From NCBI GenBank assembly GCA_028753945.1, contig JAPNXP010000012.1, forward strand, positions 1,736,001 to 1,800,000: 64,000 nucleotides of DNA. The letters are read 5' to 3'. The stretch comes from Hexactinellida sp. DTS-2022 (lineage: Eukaryota; Porifera; Hexactinellida). Positions 54,371 through 64,000 of the stretch are shown here, in pieces. The notes beneath the pieces were generated by a model that worked only from the letters and a program-made list of their open reading frames with translations, did no database searches and was not told the DNA's origin. The number at the start of each line of letters is the position of its first letter. The first letter of the stretch is position 1. Both the position numbers and the translations under genes were made by a program.

Positions 54371-55387
54371 TTAATATTAGTGTTGTTTTACGGCATCAGA
54401 AGTTTGTTAAGCCATAAGTGGTTTGTTAAACCAGACATTATTGCCCGATTTAAATCGGTAGGAGGTCCAACTGGCTGCTTTCCACCTTTTACACAGTCGC
54501 CCAAACACATTCAAAATGTGATTCACGCACAAAGATTTCTCTTCGATCTTTGTGACTCCCTGGATTATTTGGCATGGCCTCAATCCACCAATTCCGTTCA
54601 TTTTAATCAGTATGAAAACGGAGTATAAACTATTGCCCACCTATACAATTATACCCTGCACAATGTTTTGGCATAATTCGTATCCTGATGTCAGTCTCAA
54701 GTCTAAGACTCTTCAAGTTGCGTGAATGCAACTGATAAACATAATACTATTATTAAGAGCTGAACTATTAAAATCAAAGGTGGTTTAACAAATGTCAATA
54801 AATCAGTATTAGTCAAAAATCCATAACTGACATAATTTCCTAAATTTACACATCGATGCTAAATAATAATTCTGGCTCTTTTATAATCAGTACTCATAAC
54901 AATATGTATACTATATATACTATCAATAAATTTAATCATATAAATTACTATCATTTATACACTCTTCGATTTATCCTCTTAAGTAGCGGATCTAGAAGTG
55001 GGTAGGCACCCACCCTAAGCCCACCTGTATGTCTTCTCACAAGAACTTGTAGATACTAGTAGGTTCGTTTTTGTAAAGATAATGTGGTGTGTACAACAAA
55101 CAGAATGATGATCGAAACTGAATATTCTAAGTTTATGCTAACAATGAGTCTGTATGAATCTGAATCACTAACTATCTCTAACTCGGTACACTGGGCAAAA
55201 ACGAACTTTGATCATATCTGGAATTGTAATATAAGTAGGTAAACTATGATACTACGAGTTATTAAACTACAGTGGGAATTCGTAAAATACATTTCAATTC
55301 CGCATACTCGATAACCCCGAATAAGCAAATTGGAAGCATCTATATAAGTAAAATAGAGACTGAATTAATTATAATTAATTACGTCAG

Positions 55388-55966
55388 TCGTGACCTTCGC
55401 TATAAGGCCTTACTATTACTCCAAACCATGGATTACTTAAAGGCCATTGATCATTAGCTGACATATCTTTATCTCAATAGCTAGTAATGACAGACCTGAG
55501 AAATGCATTATAATCATATAGGAAGTTAGGAACATGATATCAAGGCATACATAACACCCTTTAGAATTGTGATATATCACCATTTGATTACGTAATCGCT
55601 ATTTTTCGTGGGAATTATCGTGTTTTATAGCCTCCTTTTCAACTAGCTATGGACATCCTCATGTTCCAATTTTTAACATTTATAACACGTTTAACTATGT
55701 TTAAATCAGGCTATATAAACAAGATTATTCCCACGAAAATAGCGATTACGTAATCAAATGGTGATATAACACAATTCTAAGGGTGTTATGTATGCCTTGA
55801 TATCATGTTCCTAACTTCCTATATAATTATAATGCATTTCTCTGGTCTGTCAATACTAGCTATTGAGATAAAGATATGTTAGCTAATAATCAATGGCCTT
55901 TAAGTAATCCATGGTCCAGTAAAATCTACTCAGTAGTAAGGCCTTATATAACGAAGGTCACGGAAT
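55388..55966. mobile_element. GTGACCTTCG foldback, intact copy
   Basis: Arms of about 270 bp start CGTGACCTTCGCTATAAGGC and end TATATAACGAAGGTCACG. They share CCATGGATTACTTAAAGGCC, TTTATCTCAATAGCTAG, GTTAGGAACATGATATCAAG and GATTACGTAATCGC in both orientations. It is the reference for 7795-9403 and 33612-34020. The short frame at 55272-55457 overlaps its edge. Confidence 0.82.
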
Positions 55967-55969
55967 AGT

Positions 55970-56740
55970 TAATTATTTAGCAATGTAATCAACGGTGAGT
56001 TGAGTTAAGTCCTAAAATTCCTTATATAATTTCAAATTTGTTTTAATCCTTGTATATTAATAGGTACTACTATAAAATAGAAGGCAGCTAGAATTAATAT
56101 GTTAAATCAATATAATTGTCGCAAGTTGAAACAGTAGAGTATGATTTAACAAGTTAAATCAATATATTTGTTACAATTTTAAACAATAGAGTAAGATTTG
56201 ACAAGTTAAATCAATATATTTATTACAAGTTGAAACTATAGAATAGATTTAGTGTGAGTAAACAAAGAAATGGCATTAATTAAACCCTTTATTAATTTTT
56301 CTTCTCCACATAGAATTTTATTGAAGAATCTAATGGTGAACTAAAAATTGAGGAGTTTAGTCTAACATTTTTTGAGTCCTGAACCAGACAATTTTGAAAG
56401 GTGTCAAAAAATGTGTCTAAATTTGTTAATCAAAAATAGTAACACCAAGTGCAATTAGACCATCAATCTGCACCTACATGCAAAGTTTTAGCCCCTCAAC
56501 TACAAAGCTCTGGCCAGGGCACCGTCTAAGGAGAAAAATAATAATAATAAAGGCAGTGAGATTAGAACTGGGCCACTATCTATTCTATACTATAGTCGGC
56601 ATAGTAAAAATATTAAAGGCAGTGGTTTCAATACTGGGCCACTATACTATACTAGTATAGTCGGCACAGTAATAATAAAGGCAATGATTTCAATACTGGG
56701 CCACGATGCTATAGTATAGTCGGCACAGTAAAAATAAGTT
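55970..56740 (+). repeat. Hairpin-modular element with minisatellite end
   Basis: Body of the second type (55970-56440), then the CAAGTGC..CTAAGGAGAAAAA word (56440-56535), then three hairpin units with CTGGGCCAC and TAGTCGGCA (56549-56737). The order equals that of 13063-13720. Confidence 0.78.
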
Positions 56741-56777
56741 TATTTCAGTTCAAAATGATTGACTTAGTCCTGTAAAG

Positions 56778-57072
56778 CAGTCCTCGACAAATTAGGTGGT
56801 TTGGTGAGCGTTTGTCACCAAAAATCTTATTTAAGCCACCATATTTTTCCTTTAGTGGCTCAACTAATCCACCATAAATTGTGGAATATTTGTCTTGTGC
56901 AGTTTTTCGTTGCATTGTTTGTTATTTTAAAATTAGTGTTGTTTTACGATATCAGAAGTTTGTTAAGCCATCAGGAGTTTGTGAAAACGGCTGTTGTGGA
57001 TTCTTTAGCCACCAGAAATGTGAGGTGGTGGCTAAATTGGCTACCATCAAAATTTGATTTTGTCGAGCACTG
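56778..57072. mobile_element. MITE filled with GCCACCA words
   Basis: The ends CAGTCCTCGACAAATTAGGT and GATTTTGTCGAGCACTG are imperfect inverted repeats. Interior words TTAAGCCACCA, GTGGCTCAACTAATCCACCA and GAGGTGGTGGCTAAATTGGC show the motif-filled style. The 90-residue frame here is not called. Confidence 0.65.
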
Positions 57073-57074
57073 AT

Positions 57075-58240
57075 ACTAAGGCAATGGTGGTGACGTTTAT
57101 CACCATGGATTGGTTAATGACAAAATGGGATAACAAATAATTATATATTAAACGGTGCCCTCTTAACGGCGGTTAACATTCAAAACTGAAATCTATTATA
57201 AGAAATACACATCCCAGAATATTGACATTTATGGCGTCTCTAAACGATATTATAAGGGATATTGTATAGTTAATCAAAGATGCGGGCGCTTCTAAATTAG
57301 TAGAGTTATTTTACTGAAGATTTCAGTCAAAACACGCTTTGACTAATCAGTACGAGTGTTATCTTGTCGGCGGATTCGCAGACCTCACGTTTATGCTAAT
57401 GACGCAAAAGGGTTACACTGTAAGTGAAAAAATTTCACATCAGCGGAAAGATGAATGTTGTGACAACCCATATATTATCCCAAAATGCCAAAATTCCGTA
57501 AGATGACTTAGCAATTTTAGTTCAAATTTAGACCTCGGTTTTTCCATAATAACCCAAAATTATTCATTATAGCAAATTCTCCTTTTAATCACATATATAT
57601 CTTACCTATGACAACCTGTCATGTAAATTTCAAAACAAAATATTCATTTTTGACATAAATTTCACTAATATCGGCTTACAATCATGAATTGCATACCGAT
57701 CCAATACCCATAATGTAGAATATGTTGTCAACTCTAATAATACTATTGATAAGAATTTATTTTATTTGCGTCACAGTGTTCACAGGAACTAAAGTTTTTG
57801 GTACCTCTGAAGAATAATTCATGATTGCACTTCCTAATTATATCAGGATTAGTGTTTACTATCTGTAAACACGATTGCAATACCTTTCATAATACAAACA
57901 ACTTCAAATATATACAAGTATTATTTGGAATGCAATTTTCTTCATTAAGAGAATAGAATCAGACATATAAATAATATTATGATTACTACAAAAATGTTGG
58001 GTATTTGAAGCAACTCCAGGTTTTTTCATTTCCATAATATGCGTAACTTCTATCTGAATGATCTTACTTGTGCCGATGTTCCTTCTCTCCAAATATACGT
58101 ATTTGCCTTTTAAAGAGGGTGAATCTCATATAAATGTAAAGCAACATATTATCTCAGGATATGAATTACCTACGAGTGCATGATATTAAAATAGTGACAA
58201 TATTAGCAATGCTTATATGAGATAAGAAAGATCGAGGTAA
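57075..58240. other. Stretch without a recognised gene
   Basis: AT-rich. Motifs TTTCAGTCAAAACACGCTTTG near 57332 and CTGAAAATTTCTGTCAAAACG near 52153 are shared with the region before unit e. No coding sequence is supported. Confidence 0.4.
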
Positions 58241-59030
58241 CCAAAGTTATTCTAAAAATCCAAAATTGCAGCCTGTGCCGACGCATGTTCCTTTGGTGGC
58301 ACTCTATTTTGTTGGTTAAATATTGATAGTGCCTCCAAAGGAACATGCTGTCGGCACAGGCTGCAATTTTGGATTTTTTTTTCGCCCAGTCATCAACGCC
58401 CAAGGTGTGAAGAACCATTTGTTAATTGGTCGGAGTCACAAGGAACGATTGTTGAATTTGAAGTTTTTTTCTATCATAAACCATCTAGAGTTTAATGCCA
58501 TTCATTCATTATGTATTGATAATAAATTATATTATTAGTTATATATTTTAGCAATGTTATCCACGGTGAGTTGAGTAAAGTCAACAAATTCCTTATATAA
58601 ATTAATTTAATTTAATCCATTGTATAGTAATGCTACAATTAAATAGAAGCCAGCTGGAATTTATAAGTTGAATCAATTTAATTACCGCAAGTTGAATCAA
58701 TAGAGTAGGATTTAGCAAGTTGAATCAATATAATTATCACAAGTTGAAACAATAGAATTTGATTCAACACTTTCAATTGAACTGAAGTGTTAGTAAACAA
58801 AGGGATTTTGCAACTCAATTGTCGCACAAACCATGCGCAATTTGTAAATTCGTGCACTGTGAAAAGGTGTAGAATTTTATTCTCTATCGAATGCATTTAA
58901 ATTAAATATTCGCGCACTATTTATTGTTCTTTTTCTAACATTAAACAGGTGCAAAAATGTGGCCAAAAATTTGTATTAAAAAATCGTGACCCCAGGTGCA
59001 CATCTATAACCCATGAGACACATATCCTGA
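58240..59030 (+). repeat. GTGCCGAC hairpin module (unit f) and body
   Basis: Hairpin 58255-58378 (GCAGCCTGTGCCGACGCATG / CATGCTGTCGGCACAGGCTG), second body type (58380-58790), then AAAAATCGTGACCCCAGGTG at 58978. The Ty3 relic begins right after this, near 59080. Confidence 0.78.
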
Positions 59031-59080
59031 AATTTTGGGCTCTTAGTTAAAAAAATCTCTCTTCCGGTACAGTACGCCAG

Positions 59081-61644
59081 TTGGGACTGGAGGAGAGGCT
59101 TGTTCGGGCGGCAAGCCAGGTGTACGGCCTATGTAACAACCCTGTGATGGTTTGCGGCTATATTGATGTCTCAATTGAAGTGGGGACATTTGAGCCGGTG
59201 CTGGAGCGCATGCAAGTATTGGACAGCGCTGAACCGACGTTGCTACTTGGTAGGAAATTTATGGGCAACCTCGGACCTTTCACTACGATTGGGAAAATAG
59301 CAGAGTCAAAATAGGCCGTTCCTGGATTTCAGCGCGAAGTCTGCTCAGCGATGCAACCCCCCTGGCAAGAGCGATGGTGGCCAAGCAGGATGAAGATGAA
59401 GTTGAAATGGGCAGGGTGGCAGAGGAAGGGAACGACGGACTCATACCAAGTGAGTTAAAAGAGTTAGAGAAGTTTAAGCTAAGTGAATTGGTAACAGAAT
59501 TTAACCAAGTCTTTGCTAGTAATTATAAGAGGCCGCGTAGATGTAGGTTGATGGAGTTTCACACGATCCTGACAGGCGACGCACCTCCTCAGAAAGTACG
59601 TCCTAGGCGAATACCACCGCATTGGGACCATGAAATTTCCAGGCAGTAGGAAGAGATGCTGTCAGCTAGTCCCCCATCTGCCAGCCAAGCAAGTCCCCCT
59701 GGGCATCGGAAGTAGTCTTAGTCAAGAAGAAGGACGGCAATATGAGGTTCGCAATAGACTACCGCAGGCTGAACGCTGTGACGAAGCGGGATGAGTATAG
59801 TCTCCCGAATCCCCAGTCCATTTTCGATAGACTAGACTCTAGAGGGTAGCAAGTACTTCTCCAAGCTGGATGTTGCCTCCGCCTATTGGACTATACCAAT
59901 ATCGCCCAAGGATGTTGAGAAGACTGCCTTTCACCCCCGCGTGGGATGTACGAGATGCTTGTCATGCCGTTCGGGATTTGCAATGCGCCAGCCACATTTC
60001 AGAGGGTGATGGGCAACATATTAGATAAAGCGCCCCACTGCGAGAGTTACGTGGATGATATTCTCATTTTTTCTCCTAGCTTCGAGTCCCATCTGGAGCA
60101 CCTACGAGATGTTTTTAAACTCCTGAATGTCGCGGGATTACAGCTGCGTCGGGATAAATGTAGAATTGGTCACAGTTCTGTGGAATTCCTTGGACACCGG
60201 ATCTCCTTCGAAGGCAGGGCGCCAGTATCTGGTTATATTCAAAAGCTCCAGTCCTTTCCTCAACCAAAAGGTGTCGCAGAGCTTCAGCGTTTCTTGGGGA
60301 CGGCCAACTACTACAGATGTTACATAGAAGACATGTCTGGTGTGGCCGAGCCTCTATGCCAGTTACTGAAACGGGGAGTAGAGTGGTCTTGGGACGAGAG
60401 ATGCCAGAGAGCCTTCGATGAGTTAAGAATGCGACTTTCGAAGGAGCCGGTTTGCCTATTACATCCTAATTGGATTATATATAGAGGCAGACGCGAGCTC
60501 GACAGGGGTGGCGGCAGTGCTGTCTCAGTTGGATGAGAGTACCGGGAAATTAAGGCCGATTCAGTTCTTTTCTTCTTCTCTGAGCCCAAGTCAGAAAAAT
60601 TATTCGGCCGGTCAGCTTGAAGCGTGGGTCTTGTCGCGGCGACCCGGAAATGGTCGGTATATCTTAAGGGCGCGCTGGGGATAACGCTACTCACGGACCA
60701 TCGTCCACTTCAGTGGCTTCAGTGGCTTCGAGAATTCTGCGCTAAGGCAGGAGTGGACAAGAGAGCTACCACACCGTATCATCCATAGTGTGATGGTATG
60801 GCGGAACGAAACATAGGATTAGTGAAGCAAGTGATAAGGTGCCTCCAATTGGACCGCCAACTTTCTAAAGGGTCCTGGCCTGGCCTTCTCGCAGAAGTGA
60901 GCTCCCATATCAACAGTATGGAAAATGCAACCAGCCGCATGTCTCCACTCCTACTCCACTTGGGAAGGGAGCCGCGTTCCCCGCTGCACTCGTGGTGTAA
61001 GCATCTGCAGGAAGGGGAGAGGAATAACCACGGAGAGTACCTTGCAGCACTCAAAAAGAAGCAATTAGAGCTGCAGAAGATCGCCCAAGAGAATATCAAC
61101 AGGAACCTCCACCGAGCAAGGCTGCGGTATAACGAGGGCAAGCAGTAAAGTGATATCGCTGAAGGAGATAGAGTTATGTTGAGGCAAGGGAAATTACGAG
61201 ATTCATTGTCACCCAGGTTTGCAGGCCTTTCCACGTAATCCAAAGAAGAGGGCCCGACGTTAAACTACAGTTAAAGCACAAAAATAAGTGGGTGATATAG
61301 ATAATGTGAAAAAGTACGTAGGGTATGAAGACTCGGTCGATTCAGATCTGGAGGCGTCAACCGCCGTTTTGGTCCCACATTTAGGACCACACACAGAAGC
61401 GGAAGAGGCGCATAGGATCCCAGAGGATCCAACAATTGAAGTTTCTGGCTCAAGCGCAGACGAAGCAGACGATGCAGGGTACACCGAAATCCCTAGCCAA
61501 ATAGCAGAATCCAGATACCCTCGGAGGAGCAGACGCCCCCCAAAGCATTTCGAGGATTACTACATCAGCTGGGATCCAAGCCAAGTAGAATTAGGAGCTG
61601 CAAACGACCGGGATACGGGAGCTGCCACTCCCTACACTCCGTGA
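59081..61644 (+). pseudogene. Ty3-type retrotransposon pol, truncated and collapsed
   Basis: Remains of a Ty3/mdg4-like (Metaviridae) polyprotein. The first piece (59081-59314) is the C-terminal half of the aspartic protease, with the LLLGRKFM block; the catalytic DTG is lost. The reverse transcriptase follows (about 59560-60470), with FAIDYRRLN, FSKLDVASAYW, MPFGICNAPATFQRVM, the YVDD active site and the FLGH block. Frameshifts and stops lie near 59650-59850. RNase H is broken after 60470, and its TDHRPLQWL end is joined directly to the last part of the integrase core (PYHP, GMAERN; 60745-61148), so the zinc-binding and first catalytic parts of integrase are missing. A C-terminal frame (61288-61644) includes RRSRRPPKHFEDYY. 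No gag was seen. It is inactive. Confidence 0.9.
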
Positions 61645-61870
61645 AGAGGGGGGGGGGGTGATGTTATGAGTTCCAATCAGAACTCCGCCGTTAGCATTAG
61701 TTTAATAGTAGTTTTAGGATGCCCACCCAGGTTGGTGCTGGGTACTAGGCTTTTAGTTAGTTAGATATGCATTAGTTATTTCCCTTAGACTAGTTTCACA
61801 TACTGTTTAGTATTTCTCATTACTGATTAAACATAGTTTATCAACTCTTCAACACCTTCGTTAGTTTTTA
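61645..61870 (+). mobile_element. Polypurine tract and probable start of the 3' LTR
   Basis: GAAGAGGGGGGGGGGG (about 61643-61658) directly after the pol stop is a polypurine tract. The LTR would start with TG at 61659 or 61662 (TGTTATGAGTTCC). Its end is not clear; candidates with CA lie near 61874. No 5' LTR is in the window. Confidence 0.6.
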
Positions 61871-61894
61871 TCTCAAATAGAGATGCGTTTTTTA

Positions 61895-61980
61895 TCTCCG
61901 AATTACTTTAATGTCATCCGGACAAACGCACACACACAAAAAACTATTGTGCTTTTAATATCTAGGTTATTGTGGTCTGC
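61895..61980. repeat. CATCCGGACAAACGCACACAC tail
   Basis: Shares order and words with 36555-36670. Possible 3' end of a non-LTR element; no coding segment is attached. Confidence 0.4.
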
Positions 61981-62370
61981 TTAAGTACTGCCGGATTTGG
62001 TAGCCCGCGAGACCATAGGCGGGCTAACAATAGTGCAATATTAAGGATTAAGTTATCCACCAGTTGAAATTCTGGTAGTTCAATCATTGTTTTGCTATCG
62101 CGTAACCCTTCTTATTCAAGAGGGTTGATCCGGGGTCCCGGCTGTCTATTAACGGCCACCCCTAATAATATTATGAGGGGCGAAATTATACCTATTTTAA
62201 TTAGAACATGCAGACTCAATTCACAGGTCTAGACTAAATTCTGTTAGCCGGGTGACCGCTTAACCGCTGCTAATATTGGTTAACTGTTACAAATTTAATT
62301 GAGTAGTTAACCGGTCTGTTAATCTAGTTAAATACTATCATGTAATTGCGTAAATAAAACACTAAACTAT

Positions 62371-63435
62371 TAGTAGGGTCAAAAATGAAGGTTCCGTGAC
62401 CAACCTCTGGCTAGTTAAGTTTTATGCCTGATTCTGATACTTTAGGATATAACTCGCGATTTAAGCTCCCATGCCGCTCTGGAAAGTTTGGGCAAACTTT
62501 TTTATAGCGACAAATTCAAAGGGCCTCCGGCAATCATTTTGAAAAATTAAGGCCCCTCTCTGAACATTTCATAAATTGAGATTAGAGTATTTTTGAACAG
62601 TATGCAATAAGTAGTAGCTGCACTGAAAATTTCAACTCAATCGGGACTATACTTTTAATGTAGTAACCTTTTGAAGATTCTTACGTCATTTGTCACCATG
62701 GGAGGTCCCTTCTTTAAACTATTTTTTTAAGGGATTTGAAGCATATCTCATCCTATATACATGCAATAACCTTTTAACTCGCTATGTAGCATGTCTCCAT
62801 GTAAATCTCGGTAATAGACCTAAATTTACCACTTTGACTATACAAAAATTAAAAAATCCAGTCATTTGACGTCAAAATTGTGATAATTATATATATAAAG
62901 TGGCCGATTAAAACGATTATGGGTCAATTTTCTTTGCTTCGTCACCCCCATGTGAGATCTCCAGAAGAGTCAAAGTGGTAAATTTAGGTCTATTACCGAG
63001 ATTTACATGGAGACATACTACATAGCGAGTTAAAAGGTTATTGCATGTATATAGGGTGAGATATGCTTCAAATCCCTTAAAAAATAGTTTAAAGAAGGGA
63101 CCTCCCATGGTGACAAATGACGTAAGAATCTTCAAAAGGTTACTACATTAAAAGTATATTCCCGATTGAGTTGAAATTTTCAGTGCAGCTACTACTTATT
63201 GCATACTGTTCAAAAATACTCTAATCTCAATTTATGAAATGTTCAGAGAGGGGCCTTAATTTTTCAAAATGATTGCCGGAGGCCCTTTGAATTTGTCGCT
63301 ATAAAAAAGTTTGCCCAAACTTTCCAGAGCGGCATGGGAGCTTAAATCGCGAGTTATATCCTAAAGTATCAGAATCAGGCATAAAACTTAACTAGCCAGA
63401 GGTTGGTCACGGAACCTTCATTTTTGACCCTACTA
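62371..63435. mobile_element. Foldback element with 470-bp near-identical arms
   Basis: The left arm 62371-62838 (TAGTAGGGTCAAAAATGAAG onward) and right arm 62965-63435 are near-perfect complements around a 126-bp loop. The loop contains GGTCAATTTTCTTTGCTTCG. No ORF is convincing. TA flanks are possible, but the exact boundary is ambiguous. A one-armed relative is at 27742-28345. Confidence 0.88.
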
Positions 63436-63506
63436 TATATGAATTTTGTTTCTAATATGGTAATCTTAAATCTATGCATATCCATACATAGTAAATTCCT
63501 ATAAAA

Positions 63507-63919
63507 CAAGGGTGGGGTTGATTAACCGTTTTGAGGCCACGGTTATGATTGTCTTCACACTACGGTTAACCGGTTAACCGCCACTGAAAATTAAAACAAA
63601 ATATATAGACATTTCTCAGAAAATATTTAAATTGTAGTACCGACAAAATACATTCTTTTTACCATGTACTCTATAAGTACAATTAACATAAGTACAAGTT
63701 TATCACTCAGGTTACTTCTACACTGTTGTCACCAAAATATATCGTGTTACTATGTTATAATAAATACAAATTATTATATTCTGAACAAAATGCGTGCAAA
63801 TTCACACTTTTATGCAAAAATTTGTACTTGTAATTGTAATATTAACATATCTGTTAGCTGATTACTAAAATCCGTAACAGTTAACCGGTATTAGCGGAGG
63901 TTAACCGAATCCAGCCTTG
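63507..63919. mobile_element. MITE with GGTTAACCG words
   Basis: CAAGGGTGGGGTTGATTAACC and GGTTAACCGAATCCAGCCTTG are imperfect inverted ends. The words CGGTTAACCGGTTAACCG cluster near the left end. Similar words at 62250-62330 suggest another fragment. The centre is AT-rich without a gene. Confidence 0.65.
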
Positions 63920-64000
63920 GTTTAATATTTTCTGAAGGACGAAATGTAGCAGTAGTAAGGAATAAAAGCAAAGCTGAACCTTATTAATTAAGATTATTAA

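Noticed and set aside
54353..54628. A 91-residue frame with a protein-like second half (ends SVHFNQYENGV)
   Set aside because: Its first half is the GCCACCA MITE. The second half could be an exon remnant, but no motif or splice context supports it.
60320..61243. Antisense frames of 124 and 154 residues in the Ty3 region
   Set aside because: They are shadows of the sense pol frames, which carry conserved motifs.

Overview
The window looks like animal nuclear DNA from an invertebrate. It is AT-rich, gene-poor and packed with transposable-element debris. Support for a metazoan source: single-copy housekeeping genes (LSM4, RPL19, TIMM29, a C22orf39/PANTS-type gene, a TMEM179-like membrane protein) lie among P-element/THAP9-type, FLYWCH-MULE, hAT, pogo-like and Ty3 relics. 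I see no bacterial operons, CRISPR array or rRNA. I cannot name the species.

Host genes, all apparently single uninterrupted reading frames: PANTS-like (5067-5318, -), TMEM179-like (17377-18033, +), TIMM29 (19929-20492, -), LSM4 (31004-31423, -) and RPL19 (32857-33459, -). The last two are much richer in G+C than their surroundings.

Coding transposon relics: three P-type transposase copies (about 700-3032 +; 22935-25790 -; 51026-51745 +), a FLYWCH-MULE transposase broken by a hAT miniature element (13928-15589 +), a fragment of a second MULE (16033-16265 +) and a 5'-truncated Ty3-type retrotransposon with a collapsed RNase H/integrase region (59081-about 61870 +).

Most of the rest is non-autonomous DNA elements. 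For many, the target-site duplication (TSD) can be read directly: 8 bp for hAT, 5 bp for a hAT5-like family, 10 bp for a Mutator-like element, 4 bp for a TGTCAC...GTGACA family, TA for pogo/Tc-like elements and TTAA for one Kolobok/piggyBac-like element. Several insertions are confirmed by an unoccupied paralogous site elsewhere in the window. Nesting reaches four levels around 39.07-40.20 kb.

The most unusual theme is a set of miniature elements whose interiors consist almost only of copies of their own subterminal word (AAGTAC, AATTGT, AAATAC, GTAACG, GATCGCG, AACTCGTAC, GTTAACAGC, GAACTGAACGAA, TTATACG, GGGAATTCCC, GAGTCACC and others). Different words sit inside similar termini, and the hAT members have 8-bp TSDs. 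A second theme is a modular repeat family in which a GTGCCGAC/GTCGGCAC hairpin, or a tandem array of shortened hairpins, alternates with conserved body segments (10.6-13.7, 28.3-28.8, 50.4, 52.2, 56.0-56.7, 58.2-59.0 kb). Large foldback elements at 8.1-9.4, 26.7-27.7, 32.1-32.7, 55.4-56.0 and 62.4-63.4 kb complete the layout.
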